From Chitinophagales bacterium (GTDB lineage: Bacteria; Bacteroidota; Bacteroidia; Chitinophagales; UBA10324), in NCBI GenBank assembly GCA_013695715.1, contig JACCZZ010000200.1, positions 1 to 9,853 of the forward strand: a stretch of DNA of 9,853 nt, written 5' to 3'. Under the pieces are notes generated by a model. The model was not told where the DNA came from, searched no databases, and saw only the letters and a program-made list of their open reading frames with translations. Position 1 is the first letter of the stretch; each line of letters starts with the position of its first letter. Below, in pieces: positions 1-6,914 of the stretch. Both the position numbers and the translations under genes were made by a program.

Positions 1-123
1 TAGATCTAATCCATCAATAAACAGATCAATTACACGAACTGGATTATCCTGGTCAATTAACTGGTCAATAGTGAGTGGGAATGCCGATGCCTGATTTCTG
101 TTATCACCTTTTATTTGCGACAT
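1..123 (-). mobile_element. IS1182-type transposase, N-terminal part, cut by the window edge
   Basis: This is a 41-codon open frame that starts with ATG at 123 and runs off the left edge with no stop. Its translation begins MSQIKGDNRNQ and continues through a stretch reading QLIDQDNPVRVIDLFIDGLD. That pattern (a short polar leader, then D-x-x-[IL]-x-x-[DE]-[HN]-P-V-R-x-[IV]-D-x-[FL]-[IV]-D-x-L-[DE]-L) is the hallmark N-terminus of IS1182-family transposases, which carry a DDE catalytic domain further on. Only the N-terminal region is visible, so the catalytic residues and intactness cannot be judged. The reading-frame fit is exact over all 41 codons. No Shine-Dalgarno is visible upstream. The element's end on this side should lie somewhere in 124-349. 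The family call rests on the motif alone. Another DDE transposase group with the same leader is possible. Confidence 0.8.
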
Positions 124-349
124 GCAGGATAATTTTTCAATCTAAATGTCGCTGTTGTTTTCAGAATTAATACCTGAAGTTATACAGTAGTTTTTGCACA
201 GTCTGACGTGAGTGTTTATGACGGCTTGGGTCTTAGATGCGCGTCACTGTCCCCGTTGCAAAAGCTAAATTAGTAAAACAAAACTTTAGATCAACACTGA
301 AACCCAAGCTGGCATAAACACTTTGTTGCCGGTCGTGACCTTTAGGACA
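124..349. other. Intergenic flank of the transposase, probably containing the IS end
   Basis: This 226-base non-coding stretch lies between the transposase start and the stop of the membrane-protein gene. I see no credible gene in it. The transposase promoter and the terminal inverted repeat of the element are expected here. The block around 238-254 (gcgcgtcactgtcccc) looks like a possible terminal sequence, but this is inference because the other end of the element is outside the window. An imperfect inverted repeat is listed separately. Confidence 0.45.
211..322. repeat. Imperfect inverted repeat, two 21-bp arms with a 70-bp spacer
   Basis: The left arm at 211-231 includes gtgtttatgacggcttgggt. 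The right arm at 302-322, read on the opposite strand, includes gtgtttatgccagcttgggt. The arms match at 19 of 21 positions, with the two differences near the centre. Transcribed from either strand this could fold into a long hairpin. It sits between the transposase start and the next gene, so it may be a terminal or subterminal repeat of the IS, a second partial IS end, or a structure the IS inserted beside. The match is seen directly; the role is inference. Confidence 0.7.
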
Positions 350-1528
350 TCATTCAGTTTCTATTTTTTTGCAAGTAAAGGTATTGTAATGCGGTTTCCT
401 GTTCAGATAGAACAATTCCAAGAAAACAAGTCTATCCTCATCAATGTTTAACTCACAAAATTCCCTGCTCAACTTTCTGAGCACCCTGTTTTCCGGATAA
501 AAAGGAACGTTCAATTCAAAATATGCCCATTTATTGACGTCAATTATTTGTCCACCTTGTAATCCCGGTATTTTGGCAAAATAATTCTCAAATCTTTTAT
601 TGATCTTATGAAGTTCCGTTTGTTCAACAGCAATGTAATAATTAGAAGGCTTGTCGGAGTAAAGAGAGAACGATAGATAGTGATCCCAATAACCAAAGAA
701 ACTAAAAATCGGAAATATCCAAACCAGGACCAACGGGACTATTGCCCAAATATTTAGACGAGTATGGCGAATGGAGGAAAAAAGGTTCTCGCTCGTACCC
801 CAAAATAGCAAACGGATAAAGAAGATCATGGCTACATTCCAAGGATAGACTACGGAATTATGATTTAACACAATTGGACTGAGATAAACTAAAATGGCAA
901 TGTGCATGGCAATGGCACAGTACATCCCAATCTTCCGAAATCTTGAGGTGAGTAGTGCAAAGCCTATCGAGATTTCAATGACAGGGACAGCGTACCCAAC
1001 GTTCACCCAGCTTTCTACTCCCTTGTCAATATTAAAAACTCTAATCATCTGGACGAAAGTCGAATTAATAAAATTTGAATTTAGCTTTTGTATACCACTC
1101 CAAACATAAACACCTGCAATGATCAACTGCAGGCAAAGCATAGTTGATTTTTCGTTCCCTCCTTTGTGAGATGGGAGCAAGTATGGTAACAACATGAGTA
1201 GGTACAAATACACCCATGGTTGCCATCGCATTTGATCTTGTGAAAGTACAATTACCAATGTGCCTATTGCTATGAGTCCAACCAATCGATTTTCAATAAA
1301 AATCCAGGCGGCACATAAGCTGATGAATGTCAGCATGAGGATCAATTGAACGGGAGATGCCAGAGAAGGTATGGCGTCAATTGGTTTGACTAACGGAAAA
1401 AGTCTTTCTTCACCTATCCATAGATGAAATGAAAATGAGACCCCCAATGCGAACGCGATAACAATTGAAGCCTTAACAAGCTTTAGTCGATTTAAATAAA
1501 CTTTAGGAAACCTTGTTATCAACTCCAA
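350..1528 (-). CDS. Polytopic membrane protein, HTTM/DoxX-like, with C-terminal soluble domain
   Basis: The 392-residue product has about eight or nine hydrophobic segments (roughly residues 20-37, 58-76, 82-96, 104-118, 131-144, 178-194, 198-218, 226-243 and 259-279), then about 110 mostly polar residues. The loop-helix patterns QDQMRWQPW (97-105), YVWSGIQKLN (141-150) and the helix with MHIAIL (208-213) resemble bacterial HTTM (gamma-carboxylase-like) and DoxX-related membrane proteins, where W-S-G-x-x-K-L is typical. No catalytic function can be assigned. The start is TTG at 1528, the first possible start after an in-frame TGA. The first in-frame ATG would come only after the first membrane segments, so TTG is more likely, though the N-terminus is uncertain. 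No Shine-Dalgarno is clear. The gene stands alone, with the IS downstream of its stop and a 239-bp gap upstream. The family call is by pattern, not alignment. Confidence 0.75.
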   Translation of the reverse strand: MELITRFPKVYLNRLKLVKASIVIAFALGVSFSFHLWIGEERLFPLVKPIDAIPSLASPVQLILMLTFISLCAAWIFIENRLVGLIAIGTLVIVLSQDQMRWQPWVYLYLLMLLPYLLPSHKGGNEKSTMLCLQLIIAGVYVWSGIQKLNSNFINSTFVQMIRVFNIDKGVESWVNVGYAVPVIEISIGFALLTSRFRKIGMYCAIAMHIAILVYLSPIVLNHNSVVYPWNVAMIFFIRLLFWGTSENLFSSIRHTRLNIWAIVPLVLVWIFPIFSFFGYWDHYLSFSLYSDKPSNYYIAVEQTELHKINKRFENYFAKIPGLQGGQIIDVNKWAYFELNVPFYPENRVLRKLSREFCELNIDEDRLVFLELFYLNRKPHYNTFTCKKIETE

Positions 1529-1688
1529 TTCTCAATTTATCAGACATTAGCACAATTCTTCAAGAGGATGACCGGCAACTCGTAATATAAGACGTTCCTA
1601 TCAAATATTTTAAAGAATCTATTTATCCAACTCTCTGTTTTATAGCTATTTATTACAACTTTGGGACGCTCCTTCGTGCAGATTCAGA

Positions 1689-1703
1689 CTGTCTCTTATA
1701 CAC
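1689..1703 (+). mobile_element. 15-base match to Tn5/IS50-type transposon end (possible remnant or adapter artefact)
   Basis: The bases ctgtctcttatacac are identical to the first 15 of the 19-bp Tn5 mosaic end and differ by one base from the first 15 of the natural IS50 outer end. The remaining four bases (ttag) differ from the mosaic end. No inverted partner end is visible nearby and no transposase remnant surrounds it. It may be a degenerate end of an IS4-family (IS50 group) element, or a leftover tagmentation adapter at an assembly junction. The match itself is certain; its origin is not. Confidence 0.45.
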
Positions 1704-1767
1704 TTAGCAGCCAGTGTCTTCAATGATCGTTTTACCAAACTCCTTTTTGTAAGCAAAATCAACATCA

Positions 1768-2931
1768 TTACCTCTTAAACACAATCCTAAAAGTTGTCCC
1801 TTTTCCTACTTGTGATTCTTTCACAAAGATTTTCCCATTATGAAATTCTTCTACAATACGTTTAGCCAACGAAAGTCCGAGGCCCCAGCCACGTTTCTTT
1901 GTAGAATAGCCCGGTTGAAAAACGGTCTTTAATTTTCCCGGAGGTATTCCTTTGCCGCTGTCTTTTATATCAATAAAAGTTTGTTTCCCCTGTTTGTTTA
2001 CGGAAATATCAATCTCACCTGATCCCCCTATAGCATCGAGCGCATTCTTCAGCAGATTCTCTATTACCCATGCAAATAGGGGAGGGCTGATCATTGCTTC
2101 AACATCTTTCCCTTGCGGAGCATCTAACCGGATAATAACTTTTCCTGATGCACGCCTTCGAATATATTGAGTGCTTTTTTCCACTTCATCATACAAATTT
2201 GCAGATACCAGATCGGGTATTGAGCCGATTTTTGAAAAGCGTTCGGCTATGAGTTCAAGCCGTTCAATATCTTTTTCAACTTCCGGTATAACTTTATATG
2301 ATTCGTGATTTTCATCTATCTGAAGCTTCATGTAATCTACCCAGCCTGAGAGCGCTGAAATAGGAGTACCGAGCTGATGGGCAGTTTCTTTCGCCATACC
2401 TGCCCACACGCGATTCTGCTCCGCACGCCGCGCTGTGCTGAATGTAAGATAAGCCACAGCAAGAAAAAGCAGGATGATGGTGAACTGAATGAAGGGGAAA
2501 TAACGCAACTGCACCAAAAGGTATGAGTCGCGGTAATAGATGTACTGATGGGCGTCTTTTGAATACTCAATGTCAATAGGTTCCCTCACTGCTTTCATAC
2601 TCTGTAGCTCGCGCTTCAGATATAGCGTATCAAGCGCAATTTTATTAGTATCGAGATTTTTGAATCCTAAAACATTATCTTTTTCATCCGCCAAAATAAG
2701 AGGGACTGTTTCGTTGCTTTCAATTACACTAAACATGAATCCCAAGTCAGGATTTCCTGTAGCCTGTGCAAGTTGTTTATATACATCTGCAAGCAATTCC
2801 ATCTTTTTACGTTCCTCATTCGCAAGCTTGCCTGACAGATAATTGGTATACAGAATGGATGCAATAATTATGAGTAACAGCGTGAGAAGCAATAGTAGCT
2901 TCCAGGTATTTTTTTGCTCGTAGATATTCAT
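1768..2931 (-). CDS. Sensor histidine kinase, membrane-bound, orphan
   Basis: The 387-residue product is a two-component sensor kinase that should autophosphorylate on His and pass phosphate to a response regulator. An N-terminal membrane helix (about 11-29), a periplasmic sensing region (about 30-143) and a second helix (about 144-164) lead directly into the dimerisation/phospho-acceptor helix. There is no room for a HAMP or PAS domain. The H-box is KETAHQLGTPISAL with His185; HQLGTP replaces the textbook HELRTP, a variant I associate with Bacteroidota kinases. The ATPase domain shows the N-box ENLLKNALDA (291-300), G1 box DSGKGIP (324-330), and the F/G2 region FQPGYST...GWGLGLSLAKRI (338-359). 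All key catalytic motifs are present and the C-terminus (TTFRIVFKR) ends as usual. The start is ATG without a Shine-Dalgarno. No response regulator gene is in the window, so partner and signal are unknown. Confidence 0.93.
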   Translation of the reverse strand: MNIYEQKNTWKLLLLLTLLLIIIASILYTNYLSGKLANEERKKMELLADVYKQLAQATGNPDLGFMFSVIESNETVPLILADEKDNVLGFKNLDTNKIALDTLYLKRELQSMKAVREPIDIEYSKDAHQYIYYRDSYLLVQLRYFPFIQFTIILLFLAVAYLTFSTARRAEQNRVWAGMAKETAHQLGTPISALSGWVDYMKLQIDENHESYKVIPEVEKDIERLELIAERFSKIGSIPDLVSANLYDEVEKSTQYIRRRASGKVIIRLDAPQGKDVEAMISPPLFAWVIENLLKNALDAIGGSGEIDISVNKQGKQTFIDIKDSGKGIPPGKLKTVFQPGYSTKKRGWGLGLSLAKRIVEEFHNGKIFVKESQVGKGTTFRIVFKR

Positions 2932-3043
2932 GGTATTTTGTCAATCCGTTACAGGCAAATTAACGGCAATGATAGAAACAGGTTATAAAACTAACACAAC
3001 AACCCATTAATGATTTGATCGTGTCTTTGGCTTGAAGAAACCT

Positions 3044-5659
3044 TTAAAATTGTCTATTTCCTTTTTTTGCCTTTTTGTGGTGATACTTTTCATTGTTCAC
3101 CTCCGATGCTATAGTATCACTTTCAAATTCCATATATTCAATTTCAGCAGGAGGTTGCCAATCCTTTATCTCGCCTTTATCCTGTTCTTGCTTGTCAAAT
3201 TCTTTTTTCAACACATCTTTAAATTCTTTTTTTTCATTCTTCAGGTCTGATGTTATTTTTTCCTTCACTGCACCTTTATCATATTGAATGAGCGGATCGG
3301 ATGCTGCACCTGTCATGGTAAGATATAGATTAAGAAAGCCTTCAGTTGATTTTTCTGTAGCATTCGTTACAACCGATGATTTCTCGAATTTAGAAGTAAG
3401 GAGCTTGAGTAAATTCAGTTGCACCTTATAATCAATTGTGTTGTTGAACGCATGGGTACCCGATAATTGAACATTGAGTGCATTGGTAAAGATTTGCATG
3501 GAGGGGATGAAAACTTTCTCGTTCTTAATCTCAATCTGATTCTGAAGTTTTGAAAACCTTATGTTCCTAAGCTCACTGATTTTTACAAATTTTCCAAGTG
3601 CCATCATAGGTTCGAAATCATTAAGTTCGCCGTTTTCCACACTCATGTTTGCTATTGCATAAAGCTTGCTTTTATTAAATTTGCGTTCATCCCATGCTGC
3701 CTGCAATACAACTTCTGAAGTTACAGTTCCCTTTAGGTTCTTATCTGTTAAAGCCGTTTGGTCGAAGTTGTTGAACTCATAAAATAATTGTGAGATGTTA
3801 AGTCCATCGAGCTTTGCTGTAAGATCAAGTAAGTTTCTATTTACATTGGTAATATCAAGTTTCCCATTCGCCGTCACGTTTCCATTTTCTGCATTCATAC
3901 CCATATCATTAAAGTAGATATAGTTACCAAGAAAAAGGATGGTGCCATGAAGTGATGATGCATTAAAGCGGTCATAGCTAAATTTTTCTATGTTGCCAGT
4001 CACTGAACCTGTCATCGCATAAAATAGGGTCGGAATGGGATAATCTTTTGAGCTCAGGCTTTTTGTTTCATCAGTAGTCTTTGTACCAACCAGGTCCGAC
4101 CAATTTAGATGCTGTGAAGTAAGCTTTACGTTCAATCCAATTTTTTGTTGATTCTTTACCGAATCATTCATTGAAGCGATCAGGTAAGGAATGAAATTAT
4201 TAATAGTTCCATCAACATCAAGGTCACTTTCCCTCGCTTTGAAGTTAAACCGATTGATAGATATCTGATTGTTGTTGATATCAAAGGAACCGTTTATCTG
4301 ATTGTAAGCAGTCGTTTTTGTGGTTACAGATACATCTTGTAAAGTAAAACTTCCACCTGCCTCAATCTTATTCAGATTAACAGAGCGGGTGATGCCATCA
4401 ACATTACCCCTAAAGAAAAATCTTTGCAAGGCAACAGTTCCATTAAGTGCGGTTATATAGTTAGAGGGAAATAGCGGCTGGATCTTTTCTAACGAAACAT
4501 TTCCGTTTAACTGCATGTCGAGATATGGATGGAGAAAATTCTTTAAGATCAGACTTCCGCTAACAGGAGTGTTGCTGAATACGGTTGAAAAATTAATCAG
4601 TTCAAGTGATGATGAAGAAAGGCTTCGGGTGGCTCCATTAGAAAATTTTCCTGTGAGGTTTACACGCTGAAATGATTCATTCATTTTATCATGCGAGAGC
4701 AGGCCGTTATTGATTCCAAAATAAATATCAACTTTCGGATTCAGGTTTTTAGAGATCATTCCCACAATTGACCCGTTGAAATGAATGGCTCCCTTACTTT
4801 TAAAATGTGAAAAGTACGAACGATATTGTACCGGCAGCAAGGCGGAAATTTCCTCTATGCGCAAATCGTTGCCTTGGAATTTAAGATCGAGACCGGCGCC
4901 TTTTAGCTCTGAAAGCACAGTTCCCGAAAGGAGAAAACGGTTGTCTTCAATGGTAATCTTTGTATCATTAATTCTATAGGAATTTCTTGATAAATCAATA
5001 TTTAAACTACCATTAAGCGTGATACTGCGATTTGGCAGATAGTTAACGCCATTCAACTCTAAGTTTTTGCAAAAAAGATCAGATTCAATATTTAATATAA
5101 AATTATCGGATGATAAATTGCCGGAAAGAATGGAAGAATGTGTATTGAAAAAGTAATTTTGATTAGAATGAACATCCTCATAAGAAATCAGGATGTTCGA
5201 AAGTAATGCCTCTTCTATCGTAAGAGAAAATTCTTTTTTAGAAGAGCTCCCTGTAGTCTTGAAAATATTGTAGTTGCTTAATCCTTCTGCATTTTTCCTT
5301 ATCTGTAACACTCCATCTTCAAACTTTATTTTTTTAATTGAGTAATTGGTCTTTAAAAGATCCCAGATATTAAAGAGAAAAGAGATTTTTTTACAAACAA
5401 GCAGATTTCTCTTCTCCGGCAGAGTTTCTTTTATCTCCACATTATTAAATTTTATGGATGCATAGGGAAAATTTGAAAAAACAGAGAAGCTTATTTTCCC
5501 CTTTATTTTCGCTTCGGTAGCAAGTTGGTTGTTGAGTTCTTTCACTGCTACTTCTTTGATCTTTTCTTCAAAGACCAATCCGATGATCCAGCCTGTGAGC
5601 AGCAAAGTCAGCAGGATAACAGTGGTTATTTTGAAAATTTTAGAGGCTTTTTTTTGCAC
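3044..5659 (-). CDS. AsmA-like envelope protein, 871 residues
   Basis: This is a large single-span protein with one N-terminal membrane helix (about residues 9-31). The rest is predicted periplasmic and built of beta-rich repeats typical of the AsmA/TamB/YhdP superfamily. The N-terminal part (KGKISFSVFSNFPYASIKFNNVEI, about 53-76) matches the AsmA start domain. Residues 696-758, with VFIPSMQIFTNALNVQLSGT followed by a D-Y-K-V-Q-L strand, match the AsmA C-terminal domain. Relatives are thought to support outer-membrane lipid homeostasis and form groove-like lipid conduits; function here is inferred. The last ~75 residues are highly charged and Lys-rich, ending HHKKAKKGNRQF, probably disordered. 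The start is GTG at 5659, the only usable codon after the in-frame TAG six codons upstream, and it places the membrane helix correctly. A TAnnTTTG element lies 39 bp upstream. The histidine kinase follows after 112 bp, so a shared transcript is possible but unproven. Confidence 0.9.
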   Translation of the reverse strand: MQKKASKIFKITTVILLTLLLTGWIIGLVFEEKIKEVAVKELNNQLATEAKIKGKISFSVFSNFPYASIKFNNVEIKETLPEKRNLLVCKKISFLFNIWDLLKTNYSIKKIKFEDGVLQIRKNAEGLSNYNIFKTTGSSSKKEFSLTIEEALLSNILISYEDVHSNQNYFFNTHSSILSGNLSSDNFILNIESDLFCKNLELNGVNYLPNRSITLNGSLNIDLSRNSYRINDTKITIEDNRFLLSGTVLSELKGAGLDLKFQGNDLRIEEISALLPVQYRSYFSHFKSKGAIHFNGSIVGMISKNLNPKVDIYFGINNGLLSHDKMNESFQRVNLTGKFSNGATRSLSSSSLELINFSTVFSNTPVSGSLILKNFLHPYLDMQLNGNVSLEKIQPLFPSNYITALNGTVALQRFFFRGNVDGITRSVNLNKIEAGGSFTLQDVSVTTKTTAYNQINGSFDINNNQISINRFNFKARESDLDVDGTINNFIPYLIASMNDSVKNQQKIGLNVKLTSQHLNWSDLVGTKTTDETKSLSSKDYPIPTLFYAMTGSVTGNIEKFSYDRFNASSLHGTILFLGNYIYFNDMGMNAENGNVTANGKLDITNVNRNLLDLTAKLDGLNISQLFYEFNNFDQTALTDKNLKGTVTSEVVLQAAWDERKFNKSKLYAIANMSVENGELNDFEPMMALGKFVKISELRNIRFSKLQNQIEIKNEKVFIPSMQIFTNALNVQLSGTHAFNNTIDYKVQLNLLKLLTSKFEKSSVVTNATEKSTEGFLNLYLTMTGAASDPLIQYDKGAVKEKITSDLKNEKKEFKDVLKKEFDKQEQDKGEIKDWQPPAEIEYMEFESDTIASEVNNEKYHHKKAKKGNRQF

Positions 5660-5697
5660 AGGAGAGTATAACTGCTATTACACGGAAATAGTATATT

Positions 5698-5705
5698 CAA
5701 AGTTA
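5698..5705 (-). promoter_or_regulatory. Bacteroidota-type -7 element upstream of the AsmA-like gene
   Basis: On the minus strand this reads TAACTTTG, an exact match to the TAnnTTTG -7 box of the Bacteroidota primary sigma factor. It lies 39 bp upstream of the GTG start. No clean TTG -33 element is found at the usual spacing. A small hairpin (agcaa ggca ttgct, 5714-5727) lies just upstream of the element. The box could occur by chance in AT-rich DNA. Confidence 0.4.
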
Positions 5706-5782
5706 AGGTTCTGAGCAAGGCATTGCTAAAGTTGCTTTGCTATCTTTTGAACAGTGAGGTTGTTAATAGGTAGGAGGGAAGA

Positions 5783-5857
5783 ATGAAACAAGAGTTGTCT
5801 AAGAACAAGAATGGGCGTTCAGGTTTTGAAAATTGGTACTTTATAAATAACTCTTAA
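5783..5857 (+). CDS. Possible small ORF, 24 residues, with strong Shine-Dalgarno
   Basis: An ATG at 5783 is preceded by taggagggaaga, which carries AGGAGG at near-ideal spacing. The frame runs 24 codons (beginning MKQELSKNKNGRSGFENWYF) to TAA and is closed upstream by an in-frame TAG. No homologue is recognised. The peptide is polar with an aromatic stretch near the end, and has no signal peptide or membrane helix. It lies between two minus-strand genes and its stop is 2 bp from the kdsB stop. Bacteroidota seldom rely on Shine-Dalgarno, so the motif may be chance. Confidence 0.2.
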   Translation: MKQELSKNKNGRSGFENWYFINNS

Positions 5858-5859
5858 AG

Positions 5860-6612
5860 TTATGTTGTTCCGTCAGGTACAAAATTTCGTGCCCTTTCGA
5901 GGTCTTCGATCGTGTCAACACTGATCGATTCTAAATCAGTAAGCGCAGTTTGAATGTTATAACCATTAGCAAGCCAACGAAGCTGCTCGAGTGATTCCGC
6001 CCTTTCCAATGAATGAACCGGCAACTTTACAATTTGATTTAGAACTTCTGTGCGGTAGCCATAAATTCCTATGTGCTTATAAGAAGTGCTGTTTTCAGGC
6101 CATAATTCTTCAGATACACCACGTAAGAAGGGAATAGGAGATCTGCTGAAATACATTGCCTCTGATTTCTCATTAATCACAACTTTTACTTTGGAACTGT
6201 CAAAGAGTTCCTGACTTTGAGTGATGTGCTTAATCAGTGTTGCGATTTGAATCTCTGGCTTATAAAAACAATTTACCAGCTGTTCAATTTGTTGAGGATT
6301 TATGAAAGGCTCATCACCCTGAACATTGAGAACCACCTCGTAATTATATTTTAGTAATTGTATGACTTCAGCACACCTGTCGGTGCCCGATTGATGCTCA
6401 TTAGACGTTAAGATTGCCTTTCCATTAAATTTTTCGACAATATTTATTATTCGCTCATCATCTGTTGCAACAATAATATCTTCTATGTTGCTGCACTTTC
6501 TAACCTGCTCATATACTCTTTGAATCATTGGTTTACCGTTGATGTCGGCCAATGGCTTACCAGGAAATCTTACAGATGAATAGCGTGCGGGAATAATGGC
6601 AAGAATCTTCAT
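5860..6612 (-). CDS. kdsB: 3-deoxy-manno-octulosonate cytidylyltransferase (CMP-Kdo synthetase)
   Basis: The enzyme (EC 2.7.7.38) joins Kdo and CTP to give CMP-Kdo and pyrophosphate in the cytoplasm, the activation step before Kdo is added to lipid A. The 250 residues match the usual length. Visible family motifs are the nucleotide-binding loop IPARYSSVRFPGKPL (7-21), SGTDR (75-79), NVQGDEPF (96-103) with Asp100 as metal ligand, YFSRSPIPF (154-162), KHIGIYGYR (179-187), LERAESLEQLRWL (202-214), and SVDTIEDLERAR (231-242) with Asp233, the second metal ligand in the family. All expected residues are present, so it should be active. The start is ATG at 6612, directly before the conserved MKILAIIPAR. 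No Shine-Dalgarno is visible. The presence of kdsB implies an LPS-bearing Gram-negative cell. No other Kdo gene is in the window. Confidence 0.97.
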   Translation of the reverse strand: MKILAIIPARYSSVRFPGKPLADINGKPMIQRVYEQVRKCSNIEDIIVATDDERIINIVEKFNGKAILTSNEHQSGTDRCAEVIQLLKYNYEVVLNVQGDEPFINPQQIEQLVNCFYKPEIQIATLIKHITQSQELFDSSKVKVVINEKSEAMYFSRSPIPFLRGVSEELWPENSTSYKHIGIYGYRTEVLNQIVKLPVHSLERAESLEQLRWLANGYNIQTALTDLESISVDTIEDLERARNFVPDGTT

Positions 6613-6914
6613 TACAATTTAACTTGAGGTATACCGATCATGTAGTCGAAGTTATCTTTATATATTATTTTTCTTTAGAAGAAAGGTAACTAAAAGAATC
6701 GCGATTGCCAAACGGCTCCGCCAGGCAATCTCAGGCTCGCGCACCGCTTCGATTCTATTAAGTACGTTATTAACAATACATCTTATCTTTTTCTTCAGAT
6801 TCCAAATTTTTTTATAATTATTAAGAATAAGAAAGAGAGTTCATTATATTATTAGGTCTCCATCAAATTGCATTTTGCTTTTAAAAAAATAGAAAGAGAA
6901 ATAATAAGGTTTAT
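6613..6914. other. 302-bp intergenic region between the NfeD and kdsB genes
   Basis: This AT-rich stretch should carry the end of the NfeD transcript and the kdsB promoter. I see no tRNA, no credible ORF and no clear U-tract terminator right after the NfeD stop. The only conspicuous object is the GC-rich folded element at 6695-6756, listed separately. A degenerate -7 box (TAACTTCG on the minus strand) lies near 6645-6652, about 35 bp upstream of kdsB. Confidence 0.5.
6695..6756. repeat. GC-rich structured element with nested inverted repeats
   Basis: This 62-base block is 37/62 G+C in otherwise AT-rich DNA. An outer stem is formed by agaatcg (6695-6701) and cgattct (6750-6756). An inner perfect stem is formed by gattgcc (6703-6709) and ggcaatc (6724-6730), with ggc/gcc pairing possible inside its loop. 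A weak third arm (gcg/cgc, 6739-6747) would make a three-way junction. Read on the minus strand it ends in CGATTCTTTT, so it may help stop transcription from the NfeD side, or be a REP-like dispersed repeat or part of a structured RNA leader for kdsB. Confidence 0.55.

Noticed and set aside
237..319. A 26-residue plus-strand ORF (MRVTVPVAKAK...) between the inverted repeat arms, and a 24-codon open stretch on the opposite strand.
   Set aside because: Both are short, lack a ribosome site, and overlap the inverted repeat. They are best explained as chance open frames near an IS end.
205..335. An integron attC site, suggested by the inverted arms and a cttagatgc string.
   Set aside because: No GTTRRRY/RYYYAAC core pair is found at the expected outer positions and no integrase or cassette array is present.
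2337..2576. A 79-residue minus-strand ORF within the histidine kinase gene, plus several 60-107-residue plus-strand ORFs elsewhere.
   Set aside because: They overlap well-supported genes in other frames, have no recognisable domain and no ribosome site, and their composition follows the gene they overlap.
6695..6756. A tRNA, because of the ttcgatt string and stem-like arms.
   Set aside because: There is no 7-bp acceptor stem at tRNA spacing, no anticodon arm and no D-arm signature; the whole block is only 62 bases.
6841..6914. A rho-independent terminator right after the NfeD stop.
   Set aside because: There are T and A runs but no GC stem directly before them.
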